DNA from: an uncultured Lachnospiraceae bacterium | GTDB lineage: Bacteria; Bacillota; Clostridia; Lachnospirales; Lachnospiraceae | Reading direction: 5' to 3' | NCBI GenBank assembly: GCA_905234595.1 | Contig: CAJOID010000035.1 | Span: forward strand, 1-61,926 | DNA length: 61,926 nt | Shown here: positions 16,167-24,857 of the stretch, piece by piece | How positions within the stretch are numbered: the stretch's first letter is position 1 | How the letters are laid out: the number at the start of each line of letters is the position of its first letter | The notes under the pieces: model-generated | Databases searched by the model: none | The model's input: the letters and a program-made list of their open reading frames with translations, nothing else | What the model was told of the DNA's origin: nothing | Program-made: the position numbers and the translations under genes

Positions 16167-18493
16167 AACAACATATCCAATGCAGATTTTTCGGTATCGT
16201 CGGGCATACCGTAGAGGACACCCCTGCTGCCGGTCGCAATATAGAACCGCCCATATACACGTGGGTCTCCTTCAATACTGTTGATGTCACCGAATCTCTG
16301 GTATCTGCTGTTCAGTTTCACATATGATCCGCCTTCATCCACGGTCCTGTAGAAACCATAGCTTCCCGACAGTGTACCGGCCAGATATATGGCTTTGGGA
16401 TCATTATAATAATCAGCTCCGGGTGCTCCCAGCCCCAGACCTATGCGGTATACGGCATCTCCCTGTTCACTGAGCCTGTATACATGAACACGCATCTTGT
16501 CAGGTTCAAAGGTTATCTTCCAGAGTCCTCCGGCTCCGACAGCGACATAGAATACGCCCGTACATCCCGAATCTCCGCGTATCTCGACCCTGTTCGCACA
16601 GTCTATCTTGGCAAAATCCACTGTCGGGAACACCTCCGGAGTAGTGATCTGCTTGAATGTTTCTCCGCTGTCAGTACTGATATAGAACTCCGACCGGTCT
16701 CCGAATCCGTAGAAATAGCGGCTGTCGGTCCTGTCCGCATATACCTTCATGCCTCCGCTCAGCACATGCGCACCATCAGCCCCGGTAACAGTCACCATAT
16801 CAAATGATTCGCCGCCATCATGACTGACAATGACTCTGTTGACAGGCAGATCGATACCGTCCGCCACCGACCATACCAGATGTCCGGCATCCGCAGACAG
16901 TGCGACCCATCCGCTGTTCACATTCGGTTTCTCTATGGTTCTGAAAGCACTGTCCAGATCATCGCATAAGCCATAAGGCAGAGGGATACGGTCAAAACTT
17001 CGTCCCCCGTCGTGAGAGATGATGAGTCCGCCACGGGTCTCACCTGTCCAGTTCCCCCTCGGGGTAACCACTACAGTGTCGGGATCCGTATCGGAATAAT
17101 CGGCATTGATACATGTAATATATCTGTTGCCTCTGTCATCGGCAAAAGAATTATCACACTGCTTATCCAGATCCGTAAATGCAAATCCCCCCAGATCACC
17201 GAGGATATCTATAAGTACTGTATCCCCAGCCGGAGGAGCATATACATTCAGGTGAACGGTTTCTTCCAGGCCGGTGCACTCGTCATGAAAGCTGACCGTA
17301 TCTGCCAGTACATCATCCGTCCTGAACACTCCCGTGCCCGTATTAAACCATGCTTCATGCTCATTATGAGGATCAAGCTTCAGATCGGTCAGCCAGTGGA
17401 TCAGATTACGTCCGCCGTTGTACTCGGGCTTCATGTATGAGGTCCCAAACTCCATGACTCCGGTGTCCAGACCGTGGAGAATGCACTCCCAGGTATTGCC
17501 ATAGTCGAGAGACCTGTATATACGGTCACCGTCATTACTGCATATGGTCGAAGCGATCAGCAGCCCGGGAGTCTGTATGCCGGCACTGATCCCGCTGAAT
17601 CCGTATTCAAGCAAGCCTCCGGCAGTTTCGGTCGCGCCGGGAGTGATCTCTTCGGGTGTGAGTGTATCCCAGTCATATCTGTATATCCTCCCACCGATAC
17701 ACGAGCCTCCGTCACAGCTGTATCCAAGTTCACGGATATATGCATTCCGTCCCATGACAGAGTATGTCACGTAGAGGTACTTATCATCCATGGCATATCT
17801 CTGTGCCACATGGCCCGACATGGGCACACCTTCGATCTCGGTATCATCCGGTCCGGGGAGCGTAACAAATTCATTATCGGCATCCGAGAAGACATACAGG
17901 CTGTGTCCTCTGAGTTTATCGGATACGGCAGTTGTTACTCCGGCACCTGCTGCGAACATCACTTTACCGTCGGGACTCACCCCTGCGAATGTCGTATATT
18001 CCTCCGGGAAGGAATCCATATGTGTCCAATGTTCACCCCTGTCACCGGTTATCCACAGCCCTTCTGTCTGACTTGCAAAATAAAGGTTCTCGGGATCATC
18101 CCTGTCCACAACCAGACGTAATCCCGTTCCGCGTCCGCCCAGATTGCCATGAACCATCATGGGCATCTCATAGTATCTGAAACTCAGCCCCCTGTCATGA
18201 GAGACCGCAAATACACCATGAGGATTGCCATATACACCGCAGGCGATATACAGGTAATCGGGATCAACGGGATCAAGTGCCAGAGCGATCGGATATGTCT
18301 CCGACAGATCGTTCATCGAGACATGATCGATCAGACTGTACCAGCGTCCGGCCTCACGGTCATACCCGTATGTACCGCCTATATCGGTACGTATATAAAG
18401 CAGGGAGGGATCCTTTTCGTGAAAAACGAATCCGGTCACATATCCGCCGCCCGGGATAGGGCAATTCCGATAGATATACTTCTCTGTTTCCAT
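16163..18493 (-). CDS. GH74-like beta-propeller glycosidase (xyloglucanase-type)
   Basis: About 776 residues with repeated BNR-type units (SHDRGLSF, TGDRGEHW, SLDYGNTW, SHDGGRSF, SHDGGESF, STDSGETF), which form tandem seven-bladed propellers. The N terminus GGGYVTGFVFHEKDPSLLYIRTDIGGTYGYD matches glycoside hydrolase family 74, where the Asp of RTDIGG is a catalytic residue. GH74 enzymes cut xyloglucan. No signal peptide is present, so it would act in the cytoplasm on imported oligosaccharides or be mis-assigned to a non-hydrolytic relative. The start at 18493 (METEKY) is preceded by AGAAAGG. The end overlaps the cysteine desulfurase start. Confidence 0.8.
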   Translation of the reverse strand: METEKYIYRNCPIPGGGYVTGFVFHEKDPSLLYIRTDIGGTYGYDREAGRWYSLIDHVSMNDLSETYPIALALDPVDPDYLYIACGVYGNPHGVFAVSHDRGLSFRYYEMPMMVHGNLGGRGTGLRLVVDRDDPENLYFASQTEGLWITGDRGEHWTHMDSFPEEYTTFAGVSPDGKVMFAAGAGVTTAVSDKLRGHSLYVFSDADNEFVTLPGPDDTEIEGVPMSGHVAQRYAMDDKYLYVTYSVMGRNAYIRELGYSCDGGSCIGGRIYRYDWDTLTPEEITPGATETAGGLLEYGFSGISAGIQTPGLLIASTICSNDGDRIYRSLDYGNTWECILHGLDTGVMEFGTSYMKPEYNGGRNLIHWLTDLKLDPHNEHEAWFNTGTGVFRTDDVLADTVSFHDECTGLEETVHLNVYAPPAGDTVLIDILGDLGGFAFTDLDKQCDNSFADDRGNRYITCINADYSDTDPDTVVVTPRGNWTGETRGGLIISHDGGRSFDRIPLPYGLCDDLDSAFRTIEKPNVNSGWVALSADAGHLVWSVADGIDLPVNRVIVSHDGGESFDMVTVTGADGAHVLSGGMKVYADRTDSRYFYGFGDRSEFYISTDSGETFKQITTPEVFPTVDFAKIDCANRVEIRGDSGCTGVFYVAVGAGGLWKITFEPDKMRVHVYRLSEQGDAVYRIGLGLGAPGADYYNDPKAIYLAGTLSGSYGFYRTVDEGGSYVKLNSRYQRFGDINSIEGDPRVYGRFYIATGSRGVLYGMPDDTEKSALDMLL

Positions 18494-18513
18494 ACAGCCT
18501 TTCTCATTGGAAA

Positions 18514-18555
18514 GGCCTGTCACCAGACGTCATAAGAAGCGTCCGACAACAGGCC
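18514..18555 (-). terminator. Hairpin between the RluA and GH74-like genes
   Basis: Arms GGCCTGT..CGGACG and CGTCTGGTGACAGGCC pair over about 14 bases around a CTTCTTATGA loop, followed on the minus strand by TTTCC. The T tract is weak, so this may be a leaky terminator after the RluA gene. The GH74 ribosome site lies just beyond. Confidence 0.55.
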
Positions 18556-18561
18556 CGCAAA

Positions 18562-19311
18562 TCAGTTCTGAAACAAACTGTACCACATCCCTTGTGGTTT
18601 AACTCGCAGATTGATTATATCATTTGTGACCGGGTGAGTAAAGGTTAATTGATAGGCACAGAGGGCTACCTCCGATACTTTTAACAGTTTGGAAACATTT
18701 TGTACATATTCTGTTCCATACTTACGATCTCCCAGAAGCGGCATGCCGGCATGGGACATCTGAACACGGATCTGATGATGTCTGCCGGTTATCAGGCGGA
18801 TATCGGCAATAGCGATGTGTACGCTTCCGTCGTTAACCGGAACATCACGGGTACAGATCAGTGTGTACTCCAGTTTTGCGCTTTTTGCTTCTTTATGGGC
18901 AGGTGTGACTATGCTTGAATAATTAAGTTTTTTATCGTGATAGATATGATCCGTCAGGATGACGGGACTGCCTCCGTCCGGACCGGCAGCGGACTCCGGT
19001 ACGGTACCTCCCTCATGATCGGGCATTACCCCTGCATAATATCTTTTCTCTATACCGCCGGAACGCAGCTGCTCTGCCAGATGTGCCGCAGTCTTTGCAT
19101 CTCTGGCCATCAGAACGATACCTTCTACCGGCTGGTCGAGACGGTTGATCATACCTACAAAAGGACGTTTCGAAGTGCGGGTTTCTCCGCGGAGATAATC
19201 CTCGGTCATGCTGACAACATCAGACTGCGATATACTCGCAGTCTGACTGGGTATGCCTGCAGGTTTATGCACGGCCAGGATGTACTTATCCTCATATACT
19301 GTATCGAGCAC
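18562..19311 (-). CDS. RluA-family pseudouridine synthase
   Basis: A 249-residue enzyme that isomerises uridine in rRNA or tRNA. The motif holding the catalytic Asp reads INRLDQPVEGIVLMA; the family's usual HRLD has Asn in place of His, with the Asp intact. Other family marks are YILAVHKPAGIPSQ near the N terminus and LITGRHHQIRVQMSHAGMPLLGDRKYG. No S4 RNA-binding domain is present, and the exact target base is unknown. It is 27 bases after the response regulator gene and probably shares its transcript. Confidence 0.88.
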   Translation of the reverse strand: MLDTVYEDKYILAVHKPAGIPSQTASISQSDVVSMTEDYLRGETRTSKRPFVGMINRLDQPVEGIVLMARDAKTAAHLAEQLRSGGIEKRYYAGVMPDHEGGTVPESAAGPDGGSPVILTDHIYHDKKLNYSSIVTPAHKEAKSAKLEYTLICTRDVPVNDGSVHIAIADIRLITGRHHQIRVQMSHAGMPLLGDRKYGTEYVQNVSKLLKVSEVALCAYQLTFTHPVTNDIINLRVKPQGMWYSLFQN

Positions 19312-19338
19312 CCCAAACCTCCCGCAGACTGCTGTCTC

Positions 19339-20028
19339 TTATATCTTAAAGCGGTATCCGACGCCCCAGATAGTCTCGATATACTGGGGGTTGGAGGAGT
19401 CGGCTTCAACTTTTTCGCGGATCTTCTTGATATGGACGGTCACCGTTGCGATATCTCCGATGGACTCCATTCCCCATATCTCCCTGAACAGCTCATCCTT
19501 GGTATAGACATGGTTCGGATTCTCTGCCAGAAAAGTAAGCAGATCGAATTCCTTGGTAGTGAAATTCTTCTCCTCGCCGTTTATATAGACACGTCTCGCA
19601 GTCTTATCGATCTTCAGTCCTCTGATCTCAATGATATCATTCGGCTTGCTTCCGCTACCGACCAGACGGTCATAACGAGCCATATGTGCCTTCACTCTGG
19701 CTACGAGTTCAGACGGGCTGAAAGGCTTGGTCAGGTAATCGTCGGCGCCAAGCCCCAGTCCTCTGATCTTATCTATATCATCTTTTTTGGCGGAAACGAT
19801 GATGATAGGTATATCCTTGCTGTCCCGGATCTGCTTACAGATCTCAAACCCGTCCACTCCGGGAAGCATCAGGTCCAGTATGATCAGCGCATAGTCGCCT
19901 TCAAGCGCTTCGCGCAGACCGTCTTCTCCGTTATTCTCAATATGAACCTCGAAATCGGACAGTTCCAGGTAATCTTTCTCAAGATCGGCTATCTCCTGCT
20001 CATCCTCAACTATCAGTATCCTGCTCAT
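19339..20028 (-). CDS. OmpR-family response regulator
   Basis: A 229-residue regulator. The receiver domain has the acidic pocket VEDEQE, phospho-acceptor Asp in LIILDLMLPGVDG (~residue 52), the SAKKDD switch, and KPFSPSEL. The C-terminal winged helix is of the OmpR/PhoB type (FTTKEFDLLTFLAENPNHVYTKDELFREIWG... VTVHIKKIREKVE... GVGYRFKI). It follows its cognate histidine kinase gene by 17 bases. The target genes are not evident from the window. Confidence 0.93.
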   Translation of the reverse strand: MSRILIVEDEQEIADLEKDYLELSDFEVHIENNGEDGLREALEGDYALIILDLMLPGVDGFEICKQIRDSKDIPIIIVSAKKDDIDKIRGLGLGADDYLTKPFSPSELVARVKAHMARYDRLVGSGSKPNDIIEIRGLKIDKTARRVYINGEEKNFTTKEFDLLTFLAENPNHVYTKDELFREIWGMESIGDIATVTVHIKKIREKVEADSSNPQYIETIWGVGYRFKI

Positions 20029-20045
20029 ATGTGTTCCTCGTCTTT

Positions 20046-21218
20046 CTAGTCATGCTCGGCGGCCGCTTCATCCGGTTCTTCGGGTTCAATGTACTTCCTC
20101 AGCACAAAATGGATGCATGTACCTTCACCCTCTTTACTCGTGGCCCATATATAACCGCCATGATCTTCTATTATCTTTTTGACTATCGACAGACCTATGC
20201 CGCTACCTCCCTGAGACGAATTGCGCGACGAGTCGGTCCGATAGAATCTCTCAAATATCCTTGCCAGGTCTTTGGGTGCTATGCCCTTGCCGTTATCCTC
20301 AATCTCAATCCTGACCGAGTCAACCTCATCCAGAATCCGTATGTCTATAACTCCATCCGGTTTGTCTATATATTTCACCGAGTTGCTGATGATGTTGTTG
20401 ATGACCCTCTTCATCTGCTCCGGATCCGCGATGATCATCGTGTCGGGAGCGGTTATGTTTGAGTAGTTGAGCCGTATATTGCGGCTGTCCAGGTCAAGTC
20501 CGACTTCCTCTACACAGTCACCGAAATAATCCGCGATATTAAGCCTGTGGAAATCATACGGTATGCGGTTCGTGTCAATACCCGCATACAGAGTCAGCTC
20601 ATTAATGAGCTTATCCATATCATTCGCCTTGTTATAGATGGTCCTGATATAACGGTCCATCTTCTCGGGCGTATCGGCTACTCCGTCCATTATGCCTTCA
20701 ACATATCCTTTGACGGATGTGATGGGCGTCTTAAGGTCATGGGAGATGTTGCTTATCAGCTCACGGTTGGCATGCTCATGTTCCATCATCTCATCCTGCG
20801 ACTCCTTGAGTCTCAGGCGCATATCCTCATAATTGCGGTACATCGTATAAATCTCGCCCTTATCACTGTACTGCTCCGGATCGAGCTGATAGTTCAGATC
20901 TCCTTCGGCGACTTTCTGCAGAGCAATGTTCAACTGTGAAACCGGATCCAGAAATCCTCTCCACATCCAGCCTGTCAGAAACAGCGCCGTGATAAACAGT
21001 ATAATGAGTATGGTGACCATCAGTGCCGCTATCAGCGTCGGAGGGACAACACTGTTGATCTCATGCATAATGTCTCCCGGCGGTATCAGGCCGGACTGAG
21101 CTGCATTGTGAGCCTTGATCGCGTATGATCCGACGATCATAAAAGCGACCGCAGCCAGGAATAATGGCAATATGATGATCGCACAAAATGCTGCGATAAG
21201 GCGTGTTCTGATCTTCAT
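20046..21218 (-). CDS. Sensor histidine kinase
   Basis: A 390-residue membrane kinase. It has two helices (residues ~8-30 and ~60-85) around a short ~30-residue external loop, then HAMP, then a dimerisation helix with SNISHDLKTPITSVKGYVEG (the phospho-His), and an ATPase domain with NNIISNSVKYI (N box), EDNGKGI (G1) and GGSGIGLSIVKKIIEDHGG (G2). The short sensor loop suggests it detects a membrane or intramembrane signal. It is the first gene of an operon with the response regulator and RluA genes. Confidence 0.93.
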   Translation of the reverse strand: MKIRTRLIAAFCAIIILPLFLAAVAFMIVGSYAIKAHNAAQSGLIPPGDIMHEINSVVPPTLIAALMVTILIILFITALFLTGWMWRGFLDPVSQLNIALQKVAEGDLNYQLDPEQYSDKGEIYTMYRNYEDMRLRLKESQDEMMEHEHANRELISNISHDLKTPITSVKGYVEGIMDGVADTPEKMDRYIRTIYNKANDMDKLINELTLYAGIDTNRIPYDFHRLNIADYFGDCVEEVGLDLDSRNIRLNYSNITAPDTMIIADPEQMKRVINNIISNSVKYIDKPDGVIDIRILDEVDSVRIEIEDNGKGIAPKDLARIFERFYRTDSSRNSSQGGSGIGLSIVKKIIEDHGGYIWATSKEGEGTCIHFVLRKYIEPEEPDEAAAEHD

Positions 21219-21294
21219 ACGTTCAGTTTATCACAATTACCGTCGTATAATGATTAAGAGAAAGTAAAATATGTCTAAATAAGTGTTAAGCAAG

Positions 21295-21323
21295 TTGACA
21301 GGAATACTCCGTTAACGTATAAT
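21295..21323 (+). promoter_or_regulatory. Consensus promoter of the perR-like gene and rubrerythrin
   Basis: Perfect TTGACA (21295-21300), 17 bases, perfect TATAAT (21318-21323). The start would fall near 21330, inside the palindrome listed next. Confidence 0.9.
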
Positions 21324-21324
21324 T

Positions 21325-21341
21325 TCAGTAATCATTACTGA
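21325..21341 (+). promoter_or_regulatory. Per/Fur-box-like operator
   Basis: TCAGTAATCATTACTGA is an 8-1-8 palindrome whose core has the 7-1-7 layout of Fur-family boxes (compare TTATAATNATTATAA). It begins two bases after the -10 and covers the predicted start point, so bound protein would block transcription. The adjacent PerR-like gene is the obvious candidate for its repressor. Confidence 0.7.
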
Positions 21342-21372
21342 TTTTATTCGAGGGAAGATAAAAAGTCGGCTT

Positions 21373-21759
21373 ATGGCACTTAAATATTCCAGACAAAGGG
21401 AAGCGATAAAAGAATTTATGATGAGCCGGAAGGATCATCCTACGGCTGATTCCGTCTATATGCATATCAGAGATGAATATCCCAACATCTCTCTGGGTAC
21501 CGTATACCGTAATCTCCAGTTGCTCACCGAACTCGGTGAATTACAGAAGATCAGAGTCGGAGACGGTCTCGATCATTTCGATGCCGACACGAGCCTGCAT
21601 TATCATTTCTACTGTAACAGCTGCGGTGCCGTGATCGATATGGATATGGACAGCATAGAAGAGATCATTGATATCGCATCCAAGACGTTCGACGGTATCA
21701 TCGAGTCACATAATCTGACGTTCTCCGGAATATGCGGCAAGTGTATGCCCAAATCCTGA
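21373..21759 (+). CDS. perR: Fur-family repressor, PerR-like
   Basis: A 128-residue metal-dependent repressor. The N-terminal winged helix reads YSRQREAIKEFMMSRKDHPTADSVYMHIRDEYPNISLGTVYRNL. The C-terminal part has HYHFYCNSCGAV and GICGKC, the two CxxC pairs of the structural zinc site. The rubrerythrin gene 95 bases downstream and the Per-like box at the promoter favour PerR (peroxide sensing through iron and histidine oxidation) over Fur or Zur. The start ATG follows a long gap without a strong ribosome site (GAGGGAAG lies upstream at 21351-21358). Confidence 0.88.
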   Translation: MALKYSRQREAIKEFMMSRKDHPTADSVYMHIRDEYPNISLGTVYRNLQLLTELGELQKIRVGDGLDHFDADTSLHYHFYCNSCGAVIDMDMDSIEEIIDIASKTFDGIIESHNLTFSGICGKCMPKS

Positions 21760-21853
21760 TACACAGCCCGTTACCCGCAGTATTATACAAATATACGAAC
21801 CGGTATCCGGTTCATATAAATATCAATCAACTAAATGATAAGGAGGAAGAACA

Positions 21854-22438
21854 ATGAAATATGTATGTCCGGTATGCGGTTATATCCACGAGGGAGACAA
21901 TCCCCCCGATGAGTGCCCCATCTGCCACGCAAGCGGCGACAAGTTCAAAGCAGTAGAGGGAGAACTCACTCTCGCAGCTGAGCACGAGTTCGGCATATAT
22001 GCGAAGACCGTAAAGAACAATCCCGACATCACCGATGAGGACAAGAAGTATATATTCGATCAGCTGAAAGCAAACTTCACTGGCGAATGCTCCGAAGTCG
22101 GCATGTATCTGTGCATGGCACGTATAGCTCACAGAGAAGGATATCCTGAAGTGGGACTGTATTGGGAGAAGGCAGCTTACGAAGAAGCAGAACATGCTGC
22201 CAAGTTTGCAGAGCTCCTCGGTTCGGACCTCGAGCCCAACATGACCGATTCAACCAAGAAGAATCTGGCCTGGAGAGTAGAGTGTGAATTCGGTGCTACC
22301 CAGGGTAAGTTCGATCTGGCAGCATGTGCCAAGAAGAACGGTCTCGATGCGATCCATGATACGGTTCACGAGATGGCCAGAGACGAAGCCAGACACGGAC
22401 AGGCACTCAAGGGCATGCTTGACAGATACTTCAAGTGA
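21854..22438 (+). CDS. Reverse rubrerythrin (NADH peroxidase component)
   Basis: A 194-residue peroxide-detoxifying protein. The rubredoxin iron site is at the N terminus (CPVCGYIHEG and CPICH), followed by a four-helix ferritin-like domain with the di-iron ligands in CSEVGMYL, YEEAEHAAKF, RVECEFGATQ and RDEARHGQAL. Rubredoxin before the di-iron domain defines the reverse type found in anaerobes. AAGGAGG precedes the ATG. It reduces hydrogen peroxide with electrons from NADH via rubredoxin partners and is likely controlled by the PerR-like protein. Confidence 0.93.
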   Translation: MKYVCPVCGYIHEGDNPPDECPICHASGDKFKAVEGELTLAAEHEFGIYAKTVKNNPDITDEDKKYIFDQLKANFTGECSEVGMYLCMARIAHREGYPEVGLYWEKAAYEEAEHAAKFAELLGSDLEPNMTDSTKKNLAWRVECEFGATQGKFDLAACAKKNGLDAIHDTVHEMARDEARHGQALKGMLDRYFK

Positions 22439-22463
22439 TCCGGAACACCTGATAAAGATATCA

Positions 22464-22492
22464 CAGGGCCGTATACCGGCCCTGTTTCTTTA
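22464..22492 (+). terminator. Rho-independent terminator after rubrerythrin
   Basis: CAGGGCC (22464-22470) pairs with GGCCCTG (22478-22484) around GTATACC, followed by TTTCTTTA. It lies between convergent genes. Confidence 0.88.
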
Positions 22493-22508
22493 TGCATATG
22501 ATAAAACA

Positions 22509-23261
22509 TTAAGAATTGTAGCTTGCAAGGAACTGTCTCGTACGCTCCTCCCTGGGGTTATCGATCACATCCCCGGGAGCACCCTGCTCCACTATGACTC
22601 CCCCGTCCATGAATATGACCTTATCCGACACATCACGTGCAAATGACATCTCATGTGTGACTATGATCATGGTCGTCTTTTGTTCGGCAAGACCGCGGAT
22701 CACCTTGAGAACCTCGCCTGTAAGTTCCGGATCCAGCGCTGAAGTAGGCTCATCGAAGCACAGTATATCCGGCTTCAGTGCCAGCGCACGCGCTATCGCA
22801 ACACGCTGCTGCTGCCCGCCCGATAACTGGTGAGGATAATTATTCATACGGTCGGAGAGTCCCATCTGATCGAGCAGATTTCTGGCAGTGTCTTCAATCT
22901 GCCTGATATCCGGAGATTCAACGGTTATCTTCGGTGCGAGCATCACATTTTCCAATGCGGTATATTGCGGAAACAGATTAAACTGCTGAAACACGAGTCC
23001 GAAATGGAGCCGTCTCGCCCGTATCTCTTCGGGTTTAAGTGCGGGAGCATGTGCGTCAAATATCTGCTCTCCCCGGACGGTGATCGTTCCCTCATCCGGA
23101 GTCTCAAGGAAATTCAGGCATCTGAGCAGAGTGGTCTTACCGCTGCCGGATGATCCGATTATGGATACGGATTCTCCGGCTTCCATCGAGAAACTGATAC
23201 CCTTTAATATGGCCTCGGTATCGAAGCTTTTGTGTATGTCTCTGACCTCAAGAATCGGCAT
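22509..23261 (-). CDS. Polar amino acid ABC transporter, ATP-binding protein (GlnQ-type)
   Basis: A 250-residue ABC ATPase. Walker A GSSGSGKTT, Q loop VFQQFNLFPQ, signature LSGGQQQRVAIARAL, Walker B ILCFDEPTSALDPE, and the switch His in IIVTHEMSFA are all intact. The VFQQFNLFPQYTALENVMLAP stretch and SALDPELTGEVL are typical of GlnQ/HisP ATPases. It is the third gene of a receptor-permease-ATPase operon and ends toward the rubrerythrin terminator. Confidence 0.93.
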   Translation of the reverse strand: MPILEVRDIHKSFDTEAILKGISFSMEAGESVSIIGSSGSGKTTLLRCLNFLETPDEGTITVRGEQIFDAHAPALKPEEIRARRLHFGLVFQQFNLFPQYTALENVMLAPKITVESPDIRQIEDTARNLLDQMGLSDRMNNYPHQLSGGQQQRVAIARALALKPDILCFDEPTSALDPELTGEVLKVIRGLAEQKTTMIIVTHEMSFARDVSDKVIFMDGGVIVEQGAPGDVIDNPREERTRQFLASYNS

Positions 23262-23285
23262 ATCTCATCTCCGTGATGTGATGAA

Positions 23286-23942
23286 TCATCTGAAGCAGCT
23301 CAGTTTTTTCTCAATATACCCGAACAGCAGCGTTAATAATCCGCTGAATATCAGGTAGAACGCGCCGGTATAGAACAGCGGCCATATGATACCGCTGGAC
23401 TTGATGAACGCCTGGCCGTTCCATATTATCTCATATACGGCGATAACCCTGGCCAGGGACGTATCCTTGACCAGAGTTATGATCTCATTGGACATAGGCG
23501 GTACTATGCGCTTTATGACCTGCAGCAGCACAACCTTAAAGAATATCTGTCTCTTGGTCATGCCAAGCACCTGTCCGGCTTCATACTGGCCGACAGGTAT
23601 GGACTGTATACCGCCTCTGAATATCTCCGAAAAATAGCATGAATAATTGATCACAAAAGCTACGAGTGCAGCTGTGAATCTTCCGTTCGGTGATCCTCCC
23701 CAGATATTGACACCGAAGAAAATACCGGGGCCGTAATAGATTACGAGCAACTGAAGCATCAGCGGCGTTCCCCTGATGACCCATATCAGAAATCTGATGG
23801 GATACTTGATGACAGGCAGTTTCTCCATCGATCCGAAACTGAGTATCAGACCGAGAGGAAGAGACAGCAACAGTGTCAGCCCGAATAATTTGATTGTACC
23901 TAGGAATCCCTCTAACAGGGACAGGGTAACCGTTACAAACAT
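23286..23942 (-). CDS. Polar amino acid ABC transporter permease
   Basis: A 218-residue membrane protein with about five helices. The N terminus (LLEGFLGTIKLFGLTLLLSLPLGLILSF) and the coupling helix region (EIFRGGIQSIPVGQYEAGQVLGMTKRQIFFKVVLLQVIKRIVPPMSNEIITLVKDTSLARVI) are those of the HisM/GlnP family. It lies between the receptor gene and the ATPase gene with short gaps. A homodimer is likely, since only one permease gene is present. Confidence 0.93.
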   Translation of the reverse strand: MFVTVTLSLLEGFLGTIKLFGLTLLLSLPLGLILSFGSMEKLPVIKYPIRFLIWVIRGTPLMLQLLVIYYGPGIFFGVNIWGGSPNGRFTAALVAFVINYSCYFSEIFRGGIQSIPVGQYEAGQVLGMTKRQIFFKVVLLQVIKRIVPPMSNEIITLVKDTSLARVIAVYEIIWNGQAFIKSSGIIWPLFYTGAFYLIFSGLLTLLFGYIEKKLSCFR

Positions 23943-23966
23943 AGGATCATCCGAATTCCGGATATA

Positions 23967-24743
23967 TTACTGTGCAAGGATCGCGTACTGTACTCCGTAA
24001 ATCTCCGCGATCGAATTGATGGTTCCGTCAGCATACAGGCTCTTAAACTGATCGTTGATATATGCAGCAAGGTCGGAGCCTTTACGGCACCCTACACCAT
24101 ACTCCTCCGAAGTAAGCTGTACAGATGTAGTTACCAGGTCAGGATAGCTGGTACCCTCGCCCACCATGGCACCTGCCATCAGAAGGTCAATGATACATGC
24201 ATCGGATGTGCCTGCTGCCACTTCCATAACCGCGTCAGACTGACTGGATACGGATGTGTAATTAAATCCGTTGTCTTCACCTGCCTCTACGGCGTATTTA
24301 AGAGCCGAAGCGGATGCCGTATCTGTAACAGAGGCTGCCTTGTCAGCGCTTACGACTACAACCTGCGCGTTGTTAAGATAAGGCTTGGTGCACTCCATGG
24401 CGTTCTTAACTTCATCTGTAAGTGTCATGCCGTTCCATACCACGTCAATCGATTTATTCTCGAGCTCCAGGATCTTGTTATCCCAGTCGATCTCCACGAA
24501 CTCGACCTTAACACCCATGGAGGAAGCGATCTTGGTCGCCATATCTGCATCGAATCCTATCCACTCGCCGCTGTCATTCTTATAATCCATCGGAGCGAAA
24601 TCGGTTATACCTACGACCAGTGTGCCTTTATCCTTGATATAAGCCACATCACTGTCGGATGCACCTGCACTTCCGGAACCGCATGCAACCAGTGACACCA
24701 TGCATGCCAAAGCACATAAACCAGCAATAATTCTCTTTTTCAT
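23967..24743 (-). CDS. Amino acid ABC transporter substrate-binding lipoprotein
   Basis: A 258-residue lipoprotein with a signal peptide ending in the lipobox MVSLVACGSG (Cys ~21). The mature part is a family 3 solute-binding fold: KGTLVVGITDFAPMDYKNDSGEWIGFDADMATKIASSMGVKVEFVEIDWDNKI. The ligand is a polar amino acid; the exact one cannot be read off. AGGAGGAG precedes the ATG. It would sit on the outer membrane face and feed the permease-ATPase encoded next. Confidence 0.93.
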   Translation of the reverse strand: MKKRIIAGLCALACMVSLVACGSGSAGASDSDVAYIKDKGTLVVGITDFAPMDYKNDSGEWIGFDADMATKIASSMGVKVEFVEIDWDNKILELENKSIDVVWNGMTLTDEVKNAMECTKPYLNNAQVVVVSADKAASVTDTASASALKYAVEAGEDNGFNYTSVSSQSDAVMEVAAGTSDACIIDLLMAGAMVGEGTSYPDLVTTSVQLTSEEYGVGCRKGSDLAAYINDQFKSLYADGTINSIAEIYGVQYAILAQ

Positions 24744-24857
24744 AATCTCCTCCTATCCGGGGACACGTATCCCCTCAACTCATACTCATCTAATGTAGCA
24801 CAAAACTGCGTATATATCCATAGCCACGCCGTATCCTGAGGTACTTCACTGTGAATT

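Noticed and set aside
18937-20049. 370-codon plus-strand frame
   Set aside because: Antisense to the RluA and response-regulator genes; no recognisable domain and no ribosome site.
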